A DNA stretch of 64,000 bases from contig OX387610.1 in NCBI GenBank assembly GCA_947568835.1, positions 14,799,001-14,863,000 on the forward strand. Direction: 5' to 3'. Both the position numbers and the translations under genes were made by a program. Within the stretch, counting starts at the first letter, position 1. The number at the start of each line of letters is the position of its first letter. The notes beneath the pieces are model-generated. The model saw only the letters and a program-made list of their open reading frames with translations, was not told the origin of the DNA and did no database searches. Source of the stretch: Protonemura montana (lineage: Eukaryota; Arthropoda; Insecta; Plecoptera; Nemouridae). Shown here in pieces: positions 42,031 through 51,505 of the stretch.

Positions 42031-45000
42031 CTGCAACAAGAAAAATAATTAATTAATTTACAATGTAATATAAAACTAGGATACATTTGACTGCATTGCC
42101 TAAAACCATCAATTTGATTAATTGATTCAATAATCAACCAAACGGTTTGAAGCGCACTTTGCAAACACAAGTTCTCGTGAGATTTTGGATAGGTTTTGTA
42201 CAAGTGACCATCATACACATGACCATGTTTGGGAGAGAGGTTGGAGGGATGAAAGTTAAGCAAAACTGCGCTGGGTCAGGTATTGGATGGGTGACCATCA
42301 TACACATGACCAGTTCTGTTCGGGAGAGAGGTTGGAGGGATGAAAGTTAAGCAACACTGCGCTGAGTCAGGTATTGGATGGGTGACCATCATACACATGA
42401 CCAGTTCTGTTCGGGAGAGAGGTTGGAGGGATGAAAGTTAAGCAACACTGCGCTGAGTCAGGTATTGGATGGGTGACCATCATACACATGACCAGTTCTG
42501 TTCGGGAGAGAGGTTGGAGGGATGAAAGTTAAGCAACACTGCGCTGAGTCAGGTATTGGATGGGTGACCATTATACACATGACCAATTATGTTTGGGAGA
42601 GAGGTTGGAGGGAAGAAATTTGGTACAACAACTTTGCTTATCAACCTCTCAACAGCATGGATTGGTAGAGAAATCCTGTTCAAGTTAACTCTGCTATAAT
42701 TTCTTACCGACAACAACAAGCACCAAGCCGAACACTATCATGGCAAGGATAGCTCGCGTCTTGATGTGCTGCATCCAAGCTCGCTTGCGCATCCTGGTGG
42801 CAGCCGTCTGAAAGTCTAGGCTTGCAGAACCGAGCCGCTCGGAGGCATCGCGCAGATCTTCGAGGCGATCTCCGCGGTCCAAGATCTTGCCGACATTGGA
42901 ACGCATCGTGTCCGTGACTTCTGCGATCTGGACTCGCACCCTGACATAGGGATAGCAGTTTTAAATATGAATATTGAGAACAATAATATGGTTTTAAGAA
43001 AAACTATTTCAACTGGGTTTTGAATGCTTAGTAAAGGGCTACTAAATTTCCCGACGTTTCGCAACATATATTAGTTACTTCTTCAGAGGTTTGAGCAGTC
43101 CTGACAATTTTCCAATAACAAAAGAACCACATAAAATTACAACATCTAAATCCCTACATCTAATCAGAAAATGTAATCTACAATCTAAGGTGGTTCTCTT
43201 CTCTCGGAGTCTCGCCAATCTATCTACTAACTTCCCACGTTTCTCCCCATAGAGATTCTTTATGATTGTTTTTAGACTCATGTCTACTTGATTTATCCTT
43301 AGCACTTTACTTAGCATTCAAAACCCAGTTGAAATAGTTTTTCTTAAAACTTGTGCTAAGGATAAATCAAGTAGACATGAGTCTAAAAACCATCATAATA
43401 ATATGGTTAAATTGTAAAAAGACTAGATCATTGTTGTGGAAAGTAAAAGAATGAGGGAGGGCATACCAGAAAGGGGGCACCAAGCAATGCCAATATAATT
43501 GGAGATTCCAGTAAGTATTGGGGATCTACACCATCGATGGAAAGAATATTCAAGTGCATGATTCAGTCAATGAGGCACCTGGGTCCCCGTGAGTCACGTC
43601 GGCAGAGGTTCAGGGAACTACAAATCCTCACGTTATGTGCCTTTACATTTGGGAAGTCTGCATATTTGCGTGGGACAATCTCGACCAGCTTAAAGAGGCC
43701 TAAGAAAGACGGCTAACTAGGACTGCAGATCACAGAAGAACCAACTACTGCCAAACTAGCCGAGCACACATGGAGTGTAATCACAGATAGACATGTGTTA
43801 TATTAAACCAAGCTTTTGAAAAAGTCTCACTTTAAACATACAATGTATTGACATTGACTTTATAAACTTGTATTTATGATCAGTCTCAAATTGAATAAAT
43901 AAATTAATTAATTAAGAAAAACTATTTGAAATGGGTTTTGAATGCTAAGTTAAAGGCTACTAAATTTCCCGACGTTTCGTAACATATACTAGTTACTTCA
44001 GGTTTGAGCAGTCCTGACAATTTTCCGATAACAAAAGAACCACATAAAATTATAACAATTACCCAGTTAAAGTAGACATGAGTCTAAAAACCATCATAAA
44101 TAAATAAATTGCTCTTCGAATCCCTTTTTCATACCAATTATTGTAACATAATTCCCTCGCAATACGACATCTCATTTTGGGAACCGAACCTATGTCCACG
44201 CCTGTCGTTGTTGGTGCCCGTTCTACCGGAGGTCACAGGTTAAGTCTGCACAGATATTCAATTCTGAGTGAAAATTGCTTTGCAAAATCAGGGAAAAGTG
44301 TACCCTGCAAAGTTTTTGACATTTCCTTGTTCAAGCTAAAACAGTTTGGTCCTTTTTTGATGGGTAGTGATTAGAAATTTAGATTTAAAATAGTTTTTTC
44401 TCTCTTTTACAGCGACGATACTCATGCATTTACTATACATTGTTTCTAATGAAAATATCTGTTATATTAATTCCTAAACTACAACTTCAGGATCACAGGT
44501 GCTGACAGCTGTTAAGCCAGGTTTGATTTCAATGGGACTTTTTCAAGCAAATTTAGGTTCCTAAAATTAATAGTTAAAATATAATCAAAGAAAGTAAGTA
44601 AAAAAAAACCGTGCTGTTGAAGAACTATTTCAAGGCAAAGTAATATTAAACGGTGTGGATAAACTAGTGGACTGTTTAAAAAAAATGTGCTTACTGCTTG
44701 ATTTTATCATCTTCAAAGTGTACGGCTTTAGGCTTCGCCGTAGGACCACTGAAAAAAAGTGAAGGAGCAGGTTAGCAGAAAAACAAAAATTACAAACAGA
44801 AAATGTCTTTGTAAAGTAATCTCATATTTATTTATGTACCTAGATTAAGCAACTTAATGTTGCATCTTACAAATATTTAACTGTCTGATAGATATATTTA
44901 ATAAATTCACACAACTGAACTCACTTAAGAAAGAAGTCATCGTCCTCACTCCCCTGGTCAAGTAAACTCTCCTAAAAACCAGACAATATGTTACCCTTTT

Positions 45001-45119
45001 GTCAGCCAAACTTGACATTTACTACCCTTCGATGCAAGTAATTCTTTACTCACCGTTTCTTCGCTCGGTGCAGTTATCAGGTCCTCTTCTGACAATGTTC
45101 GCTTGAATTTTGACGGCAT
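42005..45119 (-). CDS. VAMP4: Vesicle-associated membrane protein 4 type R-SNARE, complete, 5 coding exons, 141 residues
   Basis: R-SNARE of TGN and endosome vesicle fusion. Exons: 45054-45119, 44925-44971, 44695-44748, 42708-42940, 42005-42030; 426 nt in all, 141 residues, the length usual for VAMP4. Seen: MPSKFKRTLSEEDL start, a dileucine plus acidic cluster (ESLLDQGSEDDDFF) that in VAMP4 directs TGN sorting, a SNARE motif from about residue 57 with the zero-layer Arg at 78 (KILDRGDRLEDLRD), and a C-terminal anchor (ILAMIVFGLVLVVV) ending IVHYS. The four small exons do not appear as ORFs of useful size and were joined by phase. Head to head with C/EBP, 1.8 kb apart. Confidence is high for R-SNARE and good for the VAMP4 type. 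Confidence 0.93.
42150..42690 (+). repeat. 5S-SINE with five 5S head modules, truncated body
   Basis: Degenerate head (ACGGTTTGAAGCGCACTTTG), then 91-bp units each with GTATTGGATGGGTGACCATC, then a short piece of body (TCAACCTCTCAACAGCATGG) that stops about 20 bp before the VAMP4 exon 4 donor. Confidence 0.92.
42708..42940 (-). CDS. VAMP4: VAMP4 coding exon 4 (SNARE motif and most of the anchor)
   Basis: Acceptor CAG at 42943-42941, donor GTAAGA at 42707-42702. Encodes VRVQIAEVTDTMRSNVGKIL, the zero-layer Arg region and MQHIKTRAILAMIVFGLVLV. Confidence 0.95.
42985..43400. repeat. FB1 elements, including a compact palindromic copy at 43262-43400
   Basis: The first part carries AAAAACTATTTCAACTGGGT and the hairpin box CGTTTCGCAACATATATTAG. 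The second part has matching ends, GTTTTTAGACTCATGTCTAC and GTAGACATGAGTCTAAAAAC, which are true reverse complements over about 45 bp. This shows the terminal inverted repeats of the family. Confidence 0.9.
43440..43915 (+). pseudogene. LINE reverse transcriptase relic (CR1/jockey-like), with frameshift
   Basis: Frame 1 reads IIGDSSKYWGSTPSMERIFK, then GPRESRRQRFRELQILTLC. It continues after a shift as LYIWEVCIFAWDN. Together they match the conserved end of non-LTR reverse transcriptases (a W-G-S...P-RES-C...F-ILTLP-YI-E pattern). A polyadenylation-like 3' end with (AAAT)n and (ATTA)n follows. Decayed and inactive; lies in VAMP4 intron 3. Confidence 0.75.
43912..44098 (-). repeat. FB1 copy
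   Basis: AAAACTATTTGAAATGGGTT, the hairpin box CGTTTCGTAACATATACTAG and the end AGTAGACATGAGTCTAAAAA. Confidence 0.85.
44695..44748 (-). CDS. VAMP4: VAMP4 coding exon 3
   Basis: Acceptor CAG at 44751-44749, donor GTAAGC at 44694-44689. Encodes GPTAKPKAVHFEDDKIK; DDKIK is followed in VAMP4 by the SNARE motif. Confidence 0.9.
44925..44971 (-). CDS. VAMP4: VAMP4 coding exon 2 (sorting motif)
   Basis: Acceptor TAG at 44974-44972, donor GTGAGT at 44924-44919. Encodes ESLLDQGSEDDDFFL plus AA of a split Asn codon. Confidence 0.9.
45054..45119 (-). CDS. VAMP4: VAMP4 coding exon 1
   Basis: ATG at 45119-45117; donor GTGAGT at 45053-45048. Encodes MPSKFKRTLSEEDLITAPSE and ET. Confidence 0.9.
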
Positions 45120-46900
45120 GGTGTGAAAGTTTCTTGGTATTCCTATTTAAATCACGACACCCTTCATACATGAGCACCCAACCATGTTTTTGTGTTTTGT
45201 CTAGGTATCAGCTGATTGGACGGTACACCCCTAATGAGAAAAATCAATACTCTTGTTTCACGATGATAGGCAATAGAATTGAACACTGGTAAAAGTGATG
45301 ACTAAAACATTAAAAAAAATAACTTGATATTCGCGTAACAGACCCAAATATATGTACCCAGAGGGAAAAATCGTCGTTAAAGTAATAAAAACACGAACGT
45401 TCGATTTTGACAGCTGTCATCGAAGTTCGTGACGCAACAAGTAGCATTTAGTTTCTAGCTTAGCTGATAGGTGGCTAGATTTATGTGTACGTAGTTCTAC
45501 TATTGACTACTAGATGGCTGACAGTGCGTCAAATCTGGAATGGAACGCTTCGGCTGGCCGCATTACGGGACAATCAAAGATCACGTCATTTCTGATGAAA
45601 ATTTTAAGTGACATAGCGCAAACTCGTGCTTGATTACAGCAAATATTTATGTCATAAATAAAAGGACAGGAATCAGGACTGTTTGAATACCGGGTCGCGG
45701 AACGCTGTAGCCAGACCTGAAACACAAAATACACCAAATTATCAGACTTAACAAGGAAATTCCTGGAAATCCCGTCTACTTTCCCTCCGTAAATAGCATC
45801 GCCGCTTCGTGAATTTCCCTAAAAATCAGCCAGTCACGAGGCTATCATTTCCCCAACAATATCTGGCCACCAGATCTTTGATAATTCATTTTAGATTTTC
45901 ATGTGCACGAAACAAAAAAAAAACGCCCGATTCTCCTGGGACGCAGCAGTTTATGCAAATGTAGTTTTAACAAAAAAACATAATACGCATCAGTATTCGT
46001 CTAAATTTCGTCGAGTCTTTCTTCCCGTTCGCCCGTCTTATGGGAGGACAGACCTTGAGCCGAAGGAGTACCGACACAGGTAAATTCTTTTCCGACGAAT
46101 TGTTGATTCATTACTACAACTACGTCACACGCTACGTCACACGTGAGCGTCACGTGGACTCACAGCTATTTTTTCTTAGCAGCGTGACCCACAAGAATAA
46201 AAAAAAAAAAACTCTGTGAATCATTACACTTTAACAATACATGTCTAAATAAGACCTGTTAATAATTAGCTGATTTTCCGATTTTCCATGGCCATAAATG
46301 AAAAAAAACCGGGAAAATCTTCTGATAAAAAATTAACTTTCCATCGTCAAAACTGTCAAATGCACATATTTTTTTTTTGTCCTAGTTTTGACCAGTTCTA
46401 GCTAAACCGCGTGTTGAACGGCTCCTGTTCCCCCGCCCCCTCTGTTCCCCTCTACGACGGCGTCGTCCACGGGATGAGACGTCGTCCGTTGCGCGTCACT
46501 TTGCCCCGAGTCAAACCAGTGCGCAGCTAGCGTCGCGCAATTACGCTGTGATAATACGTCAGTCGGCGGAACGTGAAAGAAACCTAGCGCTCGGTTTCCT
46601 TGCCAGCGAAACTTGCGTCAGCTTTACCATTCTGCGATAGACGGCGGTTGTTGACGGACGTGCGTGCATCGAGTTCGCTCTCTCGCGAGATACAGTGGGC
46701 GTTACGCGTGCTTACTTACCAAGTGCTAAACAACCAAAGTCTCCTAGTGAGACACTATTTTTAAAAAATATATACATTTTTCATTCAAGTGTGTTTTTAG
46801 TGCGTTGATACAAGTATTTTCGAAAAAAAAAAAAACTGAAAACGGCTGAATTTAATAGTTGGGACGGTGATTTTGAAATCCCAACTAGTGACAAAGTGAT
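45120..46900. promoter_or_regulatory. Shared upstream region of VAMP4 (minus) and C/EBP (plus)
   Basis: About 1.8 kb between divergent start codons, containing both 5' leaders. 46400-46720 is clearly GC-richer than the surroundings and is the likely C/EBP promoter and leader. No TATA box could be assigned with confidence. Confidence 0.55.
46121..46156. promoter_or_regulatory. Cluster of CRE-type half-sites and CACGTG E-boxes upstream of C/EBP
   Basis: TACGTCAC at 46121-46128 and 46133-46140, and CACGTG at 46140-46145 and 46151-46156, all within 36 bp and about 0.8 kb upstream of the C/EBP ATG. Further TACGTCAG at 46555-46562. Motif matches are direct; function is inferred. Confidence 0.5.
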
Positions 46901-46967
46901 ATCAATTCAGTGTGGACAGTTTAGCCAACAGAATATCGTCGACGATTATGTGCTACGAGACGACGAA

Positions 46968-47963
46968 ATGGATTCCCCGCAAATGTACGACAACAACAAC
47001 CCACTGAATCACAACAACCAGGAGCACCATCACATCAAGAAACCGCCAGGATTAAACAACAACAATCTGACAACTCTAAACAACAACACCAACAACAAAA
47101 ACAACGTGCTACTGAAACAGTACCATCAAGATAGCGAACTGGCTGACCTAAACGGGCCAGAAATCTCACTCGATCTTCAAAACCTCATCGATGACAGCCA
47201 ATTCAATGAAGGGCTGTTCACGGACATCCTAAATCCAGCACAACAACAGAAACATCCGTCTCTTCAGCACCAACGTCAAAACATAGCTCTTATAAACAAC
47301 TACCCACGAAACACTTTGGCGTATATGCCACAACCTGTCCACTCAGGATCTACATACAATATAACGAACACAAACTCTAATAGCAACAGTTCAGATAGTT
47401 GTGACTCTAGCGGCTCGATACCTTCGATCAAAGAAGAACCGGAAGACCCCCAAGACTTCCACAACGCTTGTCAACAAGCTAATACCACGGCCGTGCCCGT
47501 GCCGTATTCCAATTCCTACTCACCACCTGCGGGCAGCGGGAACTTTGTCAGCAACGGTTCCGGCAGCACGTTCACAACATTGACACCGTCCACGCTACCA
47601 GGGGCGATTCACCATCTCGGTCTCGGCAAGAGTAGCAAGTCGTCGCTGCACCATCATCATCATCAACACAGAAAGGGGGGCAAATCGGTTGACAAAGCCA
47701 GCGACGAGTATCGACGGCGACGGGAACGGAATAACATCGCTGTTAGGAAGAGCAGGGAAAAGGCGAAGATTCGATCGAGAGAAACCGAAGAAAAAGTCAA
47801 GCTTCTGGTGAAAGACAACGAACGGCTTCAGAAGAGGATCGAACTACTTTCGGAAGAGCTGAACGTGTTGAGATCGTTGTTTGCTAATGTCGGCGTTATG
47901 CCCGAGCATCTGCACCGGGAAATCAACAAACATTTGGACAACTTTCAGGTCCAGCACCAGTAG
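46968..47963 (+). CDS. C/EBP: CCAAT/enhancer-binding protein (C/EBP, slbo-like), intronless, 331 residues
   Basis: bZIP transcription factor binding C/EBP sites as a dimer in the nucleus. Starts at the ATG giving MDSPQMYD, with good context (G at -3 and +4); the frame is open 24 codons upstream but without another ATG. Seen: Asn/His-rich N-terminus, a conserved activation segment [20 protein letters not shown] + EGLFTDIL at 61-88, a sumoylation-type IKEEPED at 154-160, a His run near 228-232, the basic region [20 protein letters not shown] at 248-267, then a leucine zipper to about 310 and a tail. Lacking introns is normal for C/EBP genes. Stop TAG at 47961-47963. Confidence 0.97.
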   Translation: MDSPQMYDNNNPLNHNNQEHHHIKKPPGLNNNNLTTLNNNTNNKNNVLLKQYHQDSELADLNGPEISLDLQNLIDDSQFNEGLFTDILNPAQQQKHPSLQHQRQNIALINNYPRNTLAYMPQPVHSGSTYNITNTNSNSNSSDSCDSSGSIPSIKEEPEDPQDFHNACQQANTTAVPVPYSNSYSPPAGSGNFVSNGSGSTFTTLTPSTLPGAIHHLGLGKSSKSSLHHHHHQHRKGGKSVDKASDEYRRRRERNNIAVRKSREKAKIRSRETEEKVKLLVKDNERLQKRIELLSEELNVLRSLFANVGVMPEHLHREINKHLDNFQVQHQ

Positions 47964-49440
47964 ATGCGGCTGGTCGTATCGTTTGTGTCGGTGCGATGAC
48001 AAGCGTATGATTCCAAAGATGTTAAATGTTTACTACTATGTACCGTGTGGAGAGGATTTTTACCCGATAAAGTGCCTGGATCGTCCCGGGCCAGTAGAGA
48101 CTGTGGAATTTCTTCGAAATCTCGGCCTTTTGGTGTGTCTTCTGCTGATTGTCTGCTATTCTTCTGCAGTGCCGAAGACGTTGTCAATTAAGGCGTCTCA
48201 GATCTATGAGCCGTATTTGTGCTATTCGCCCGCTTTGGCACTTCCCTCCTGACCCCCCGTGCGGGCCTGATTATATTAAGGGGTGCAAATTCTGTTTTAG
48301 TGGGACGTGATATCGAGTGGGAAGATTGCCGCTCTGGGGGAGGTTCGGTTTTTTTTCGATTTTTTTTTTTTTTTTATTGAATGAAACGAAATTTGTATGA
48401 AGTAGTATTTTACGACACGCGGAAGTGTGTGCGAAAATGTGTTTTTTTTTTCTTCTCTTCTGGAAACTTTTTTTATAGGAAGTACCTAATGTGTTTAAAA
48501 GTGTATAAGGAGACAAAACGTCGAATTCTTTTCAAAGGCATTAAAATCTCTCACCACGAACGCTGTGTCTTAAATTTGAAGAGATCACGCTTCAATTTTT
48601 CATCTAAACTTAACACATATTAAAAAAACAAAACAAAACAAAAAACAAAATATTTTGTATAATACATTTTAGAAATCTATTGTCTATGAATCGTAATTTA
48701 AAATTGCAAAAAAAAAAAGATTTCGTTTTCGAGTGACAAATTTATTTAAAAAAAAAACTAAGCCTATACTTCCGTTCCATATATGCGTTGTGATTTCTTT
48801 TATTATTAATTAGATTCATTATAAATGAATGTGTAAATTAAATTCTAAGTGGATTTAAATATATATTGTAAATGTATATTGTAATATCAGTTCATTATGA
48901 AATTGTATTTGATAAAAATGTAGGATCTTTCATACGATAGCGAATTTGAGTTGGAATTTGGAAAAATTATAAAAAAGTTTATGCGGAAAGAGTTACCATC
49001 CAAGGCCAATTGGATATTTGAACATTTGTTAACGACATTTTGACGTTATAACAAAAAAACGCCAAAGTTGCAAAAATCGCTGGAAAACACGTCGATTGTT
49101 TTTAAGTATTTTAACCCTAAGTCAGCTTAAAGAAATATGAACACAAAACAAAATGTCAAATAATTGGATAGGTTTTAACAAAAAACAAAAGGAAAATGGA
49201 AAATGGGAATATTATGTCAATTACATCGTAGAAATGGAGTGAAAAAAAGTGAAGTATTTTCGCATTTTCCTGTATTGTGAAAGAATATATATTTTTATTG
49301 TAAGTTATTCTTTTGTTATAACAAATTAGATTATATATATTATATTGATAATACATAAGAGAAAATATAAATACATGTATAAGTTATATTTAAAACAATG
49401 ACTTTTGTAGAATGTTTTTAGCCCTGGTTTATTATCTTCA
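47964..49440 (+). other. C/EBP 3' untranslated region and flank
   Basis: No ORF of note. Very AT-rich, with poly(T), poly(A) and TTTTTGT runs, as expected for a long 3' untranslated region of a regulatory gene. The polyadenylation site could not be fixed. A weak relic of the 54-bp minisatellite lies further right at 49886-49925. Confidence 0.5.
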
Positions 49441-51190
49441 TCAAGTTAATAATCTCCTTCCCTTTGCTTTCAAATCATCTACCAAATGTTTTTATTATAT
49501 ATATATATATATAAACATATAGAAAACAATCGCAGATTTTGACAATTTCTAAGGAAAAAACATCTCACAATTTTATCTTTCTGTTCACTTCCTTCCTTGT
49601 TTATTTATGTTACCTAATTCTCATTTTCGTCGACCTGTTGTATACATTACGTGTCCGTGAAAATATATTTTGATAAAAACAAATTTAAAATGCAATGCAC
49701 AATTTTCAATTACCCCCAAAGCTTTTGTCCAGCCTGGATATTTCGCTTTTTTGAGCTCTCATACAATTTTTTCCACAAATTCTTGGGAATTAGTTAGAAT
49801 ATATATAATATTTAGTTAACAATTCCGTAACTAAAATCTCAACTAAAATTTAATCCATGAATTGGTAGCAACTCGTAGTGTCAGTCCGTGAATCTTCTCT
49901 CGCGGGCGAAACTGTAACTACAGCAATTTCAAATTCGCTCTATTTTTTTTAAATTTAAACATCCGAGTTAACGGTCAACGCGACCGGGTACCCAGTCACA
50001 GTGACTCACTGCATACGGCTGCTCTCATACTGCACGTTCAACTTTAAAAGGTAAATACAATATAATATCAAGTTTATTCGCTTGCAAGCTAAACTACAAT
50101 ACTCTTAACAGGTAGGTTTTACAACAACTTCACGTACCATTGTTATGTACATTTGCTATAAATACCTGGTATCGGTGGAAAGTTTCCTCTTCCATTCTTA
50201 TCATTGAAAGCTAAGCTCTCAGATCGCATTTAATAGAAACGTTCATAGCTGCATAATTTCAGATTGCTACGACATTATCAGTCAAATATTCGATATAATC
50301 AATCAACGAAATTAAATATAAACAATTCTTGGTTGGCAATTATCTTAAGATATTTTTTTTATTGTGAGACAATGACTTTTTGTTAGGTGCAAAGTCCTAG
50401 GTCGTCTAAATGGACGTTATGAAAATACTTTAGTGTAACAAGCTGATTGAAAAGCATGTACTTATTCGATTACCGTGATATTGAATTCTCGACGCGAATG
50501 AAGTATAGATTTCCACAGGCTCGTCCTTTGCTTCCGAATATCGCGGATTCGATGCCAGTATTAGAGAAAAATAAATATAATTTCCTCCGTTATTTGTTCA
50601 AGAAAGTATCTAGGACAGTCTTGAATCCTTTAGGCAACCATGATCTTACTAAAAAGTTTTCCAAACGTTAAACGTTTCTTCGGTTCCCCAAATGAACCCA
50701 AAATGTCCTACCAAATCCTTCATATACCCATCCGATACACTTCCGGAATATTTTGAGATCACCTTCGGAGGCTTTGGATAAATTTCCGATCTCATTGAGA
50801 AGTTGTACCGATCTTTATTAATTTCTCAACTGCAAAAATGTTTCCCAAAATGCCCCAAAATGCCCCAAAAAATGCCCAAACCTCGCCACCGAACCCAACC
50901 GATACAATTACCTACGTCTACACCTCCAATCCTAAACAACCAACACACCAACTCAATTATCACGATATTACCATGCATTTTACTCTATCGTATAGCGCGT
51001 CGCGACGCCGGCTCTCGACGCCGCGACGCCAATAGGCGACACCACGCGACGTCCGTCTAGTATTGGCGCCGTTCGGCTAGCTAGCGTGCTCCGACGTTCA
51101 AATAATAAAACCTCTTTCTCAGAATCCGCTACACAAACTATTATAGTTTTCTGATTAGTCGCGGCTGGTTGTTCACGGGGCTGTGCTAGT
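49441..51190. other. Gene-free region right of C/EBP
   Basis: A (TA)n run near 49496-49513. A GC-rich stretch at about 50990-51100 with repeated GCGACGCC-type motifs (CGCGTCGCGACGCCGGCTCT) stands out from its surroundings. A 74-codon ORF at 50447 was not recognised as a family. Confidence 0.5.
49886..49925. repeat. Possible relic of a 54-bp minisatellite unit
   Basis: GAATCTTCTCTCGCGGGCGA followed by AACTGTAACTACAGCAA resembles the unit core TATCTTCTCTCACGGGCTAG-ACTGTAGCAA. Confidence 0.4.
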
Positions 51191-51194
51191 TGGG

Positions 51195-51505
51195 GGCCTA
51201 TGTTAGATGGGGGGCCTATGTTTGGGGCTATGGTTGTGACTATGGTTGGGCTATGGTTAAGCTATGGTTGGGGCTATGGTCGGGGCTATGGTTTTTGGGG
51301 GGCTATGGTTAAGCTATGGTGGGGCTATGGTTGTTGGGGGGCTATGGTTGGGGCTATGGTTGGGGCTATGGTCGGGGCTATGGTTGTTGGGGGGGGGGCT
51401 ATGGTTGGGGCTATGGTGAGGCTATGGTCGGGGCTATGGTTGTTGGGGGGCTATGTGTTTTGGGGGGCTATGGTCAGGGCTGTGGTCGGGGCTATGGGGC
51501 TGAAA
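51195..51505 (+). repeat. G-rich 12-bp-type array (GGGGCTATGGTT units)
   Basis: Irregular repeats of GGGCTATGGTT and GGGGCTATGGTC, with runs of up to nine G near 51391-51399. All the G is on the plus strand. The 107- and 79-residue Gly/Tyr-rich ORFs here are repeat artefacts. Confidence 0.92.

Noticed and set aside
46896..46967. Upstream start for C/EBP at 46896
   Set aside because: The frame is open but the first codon is GTG; the first ATG, with good context and family-like MDSPQMYD, is at 46968.
50447..50671. 74-residue ORF in the gene-free region
   Set aside because: No recognisable domain, no splice partners, and length within chance for this composition.
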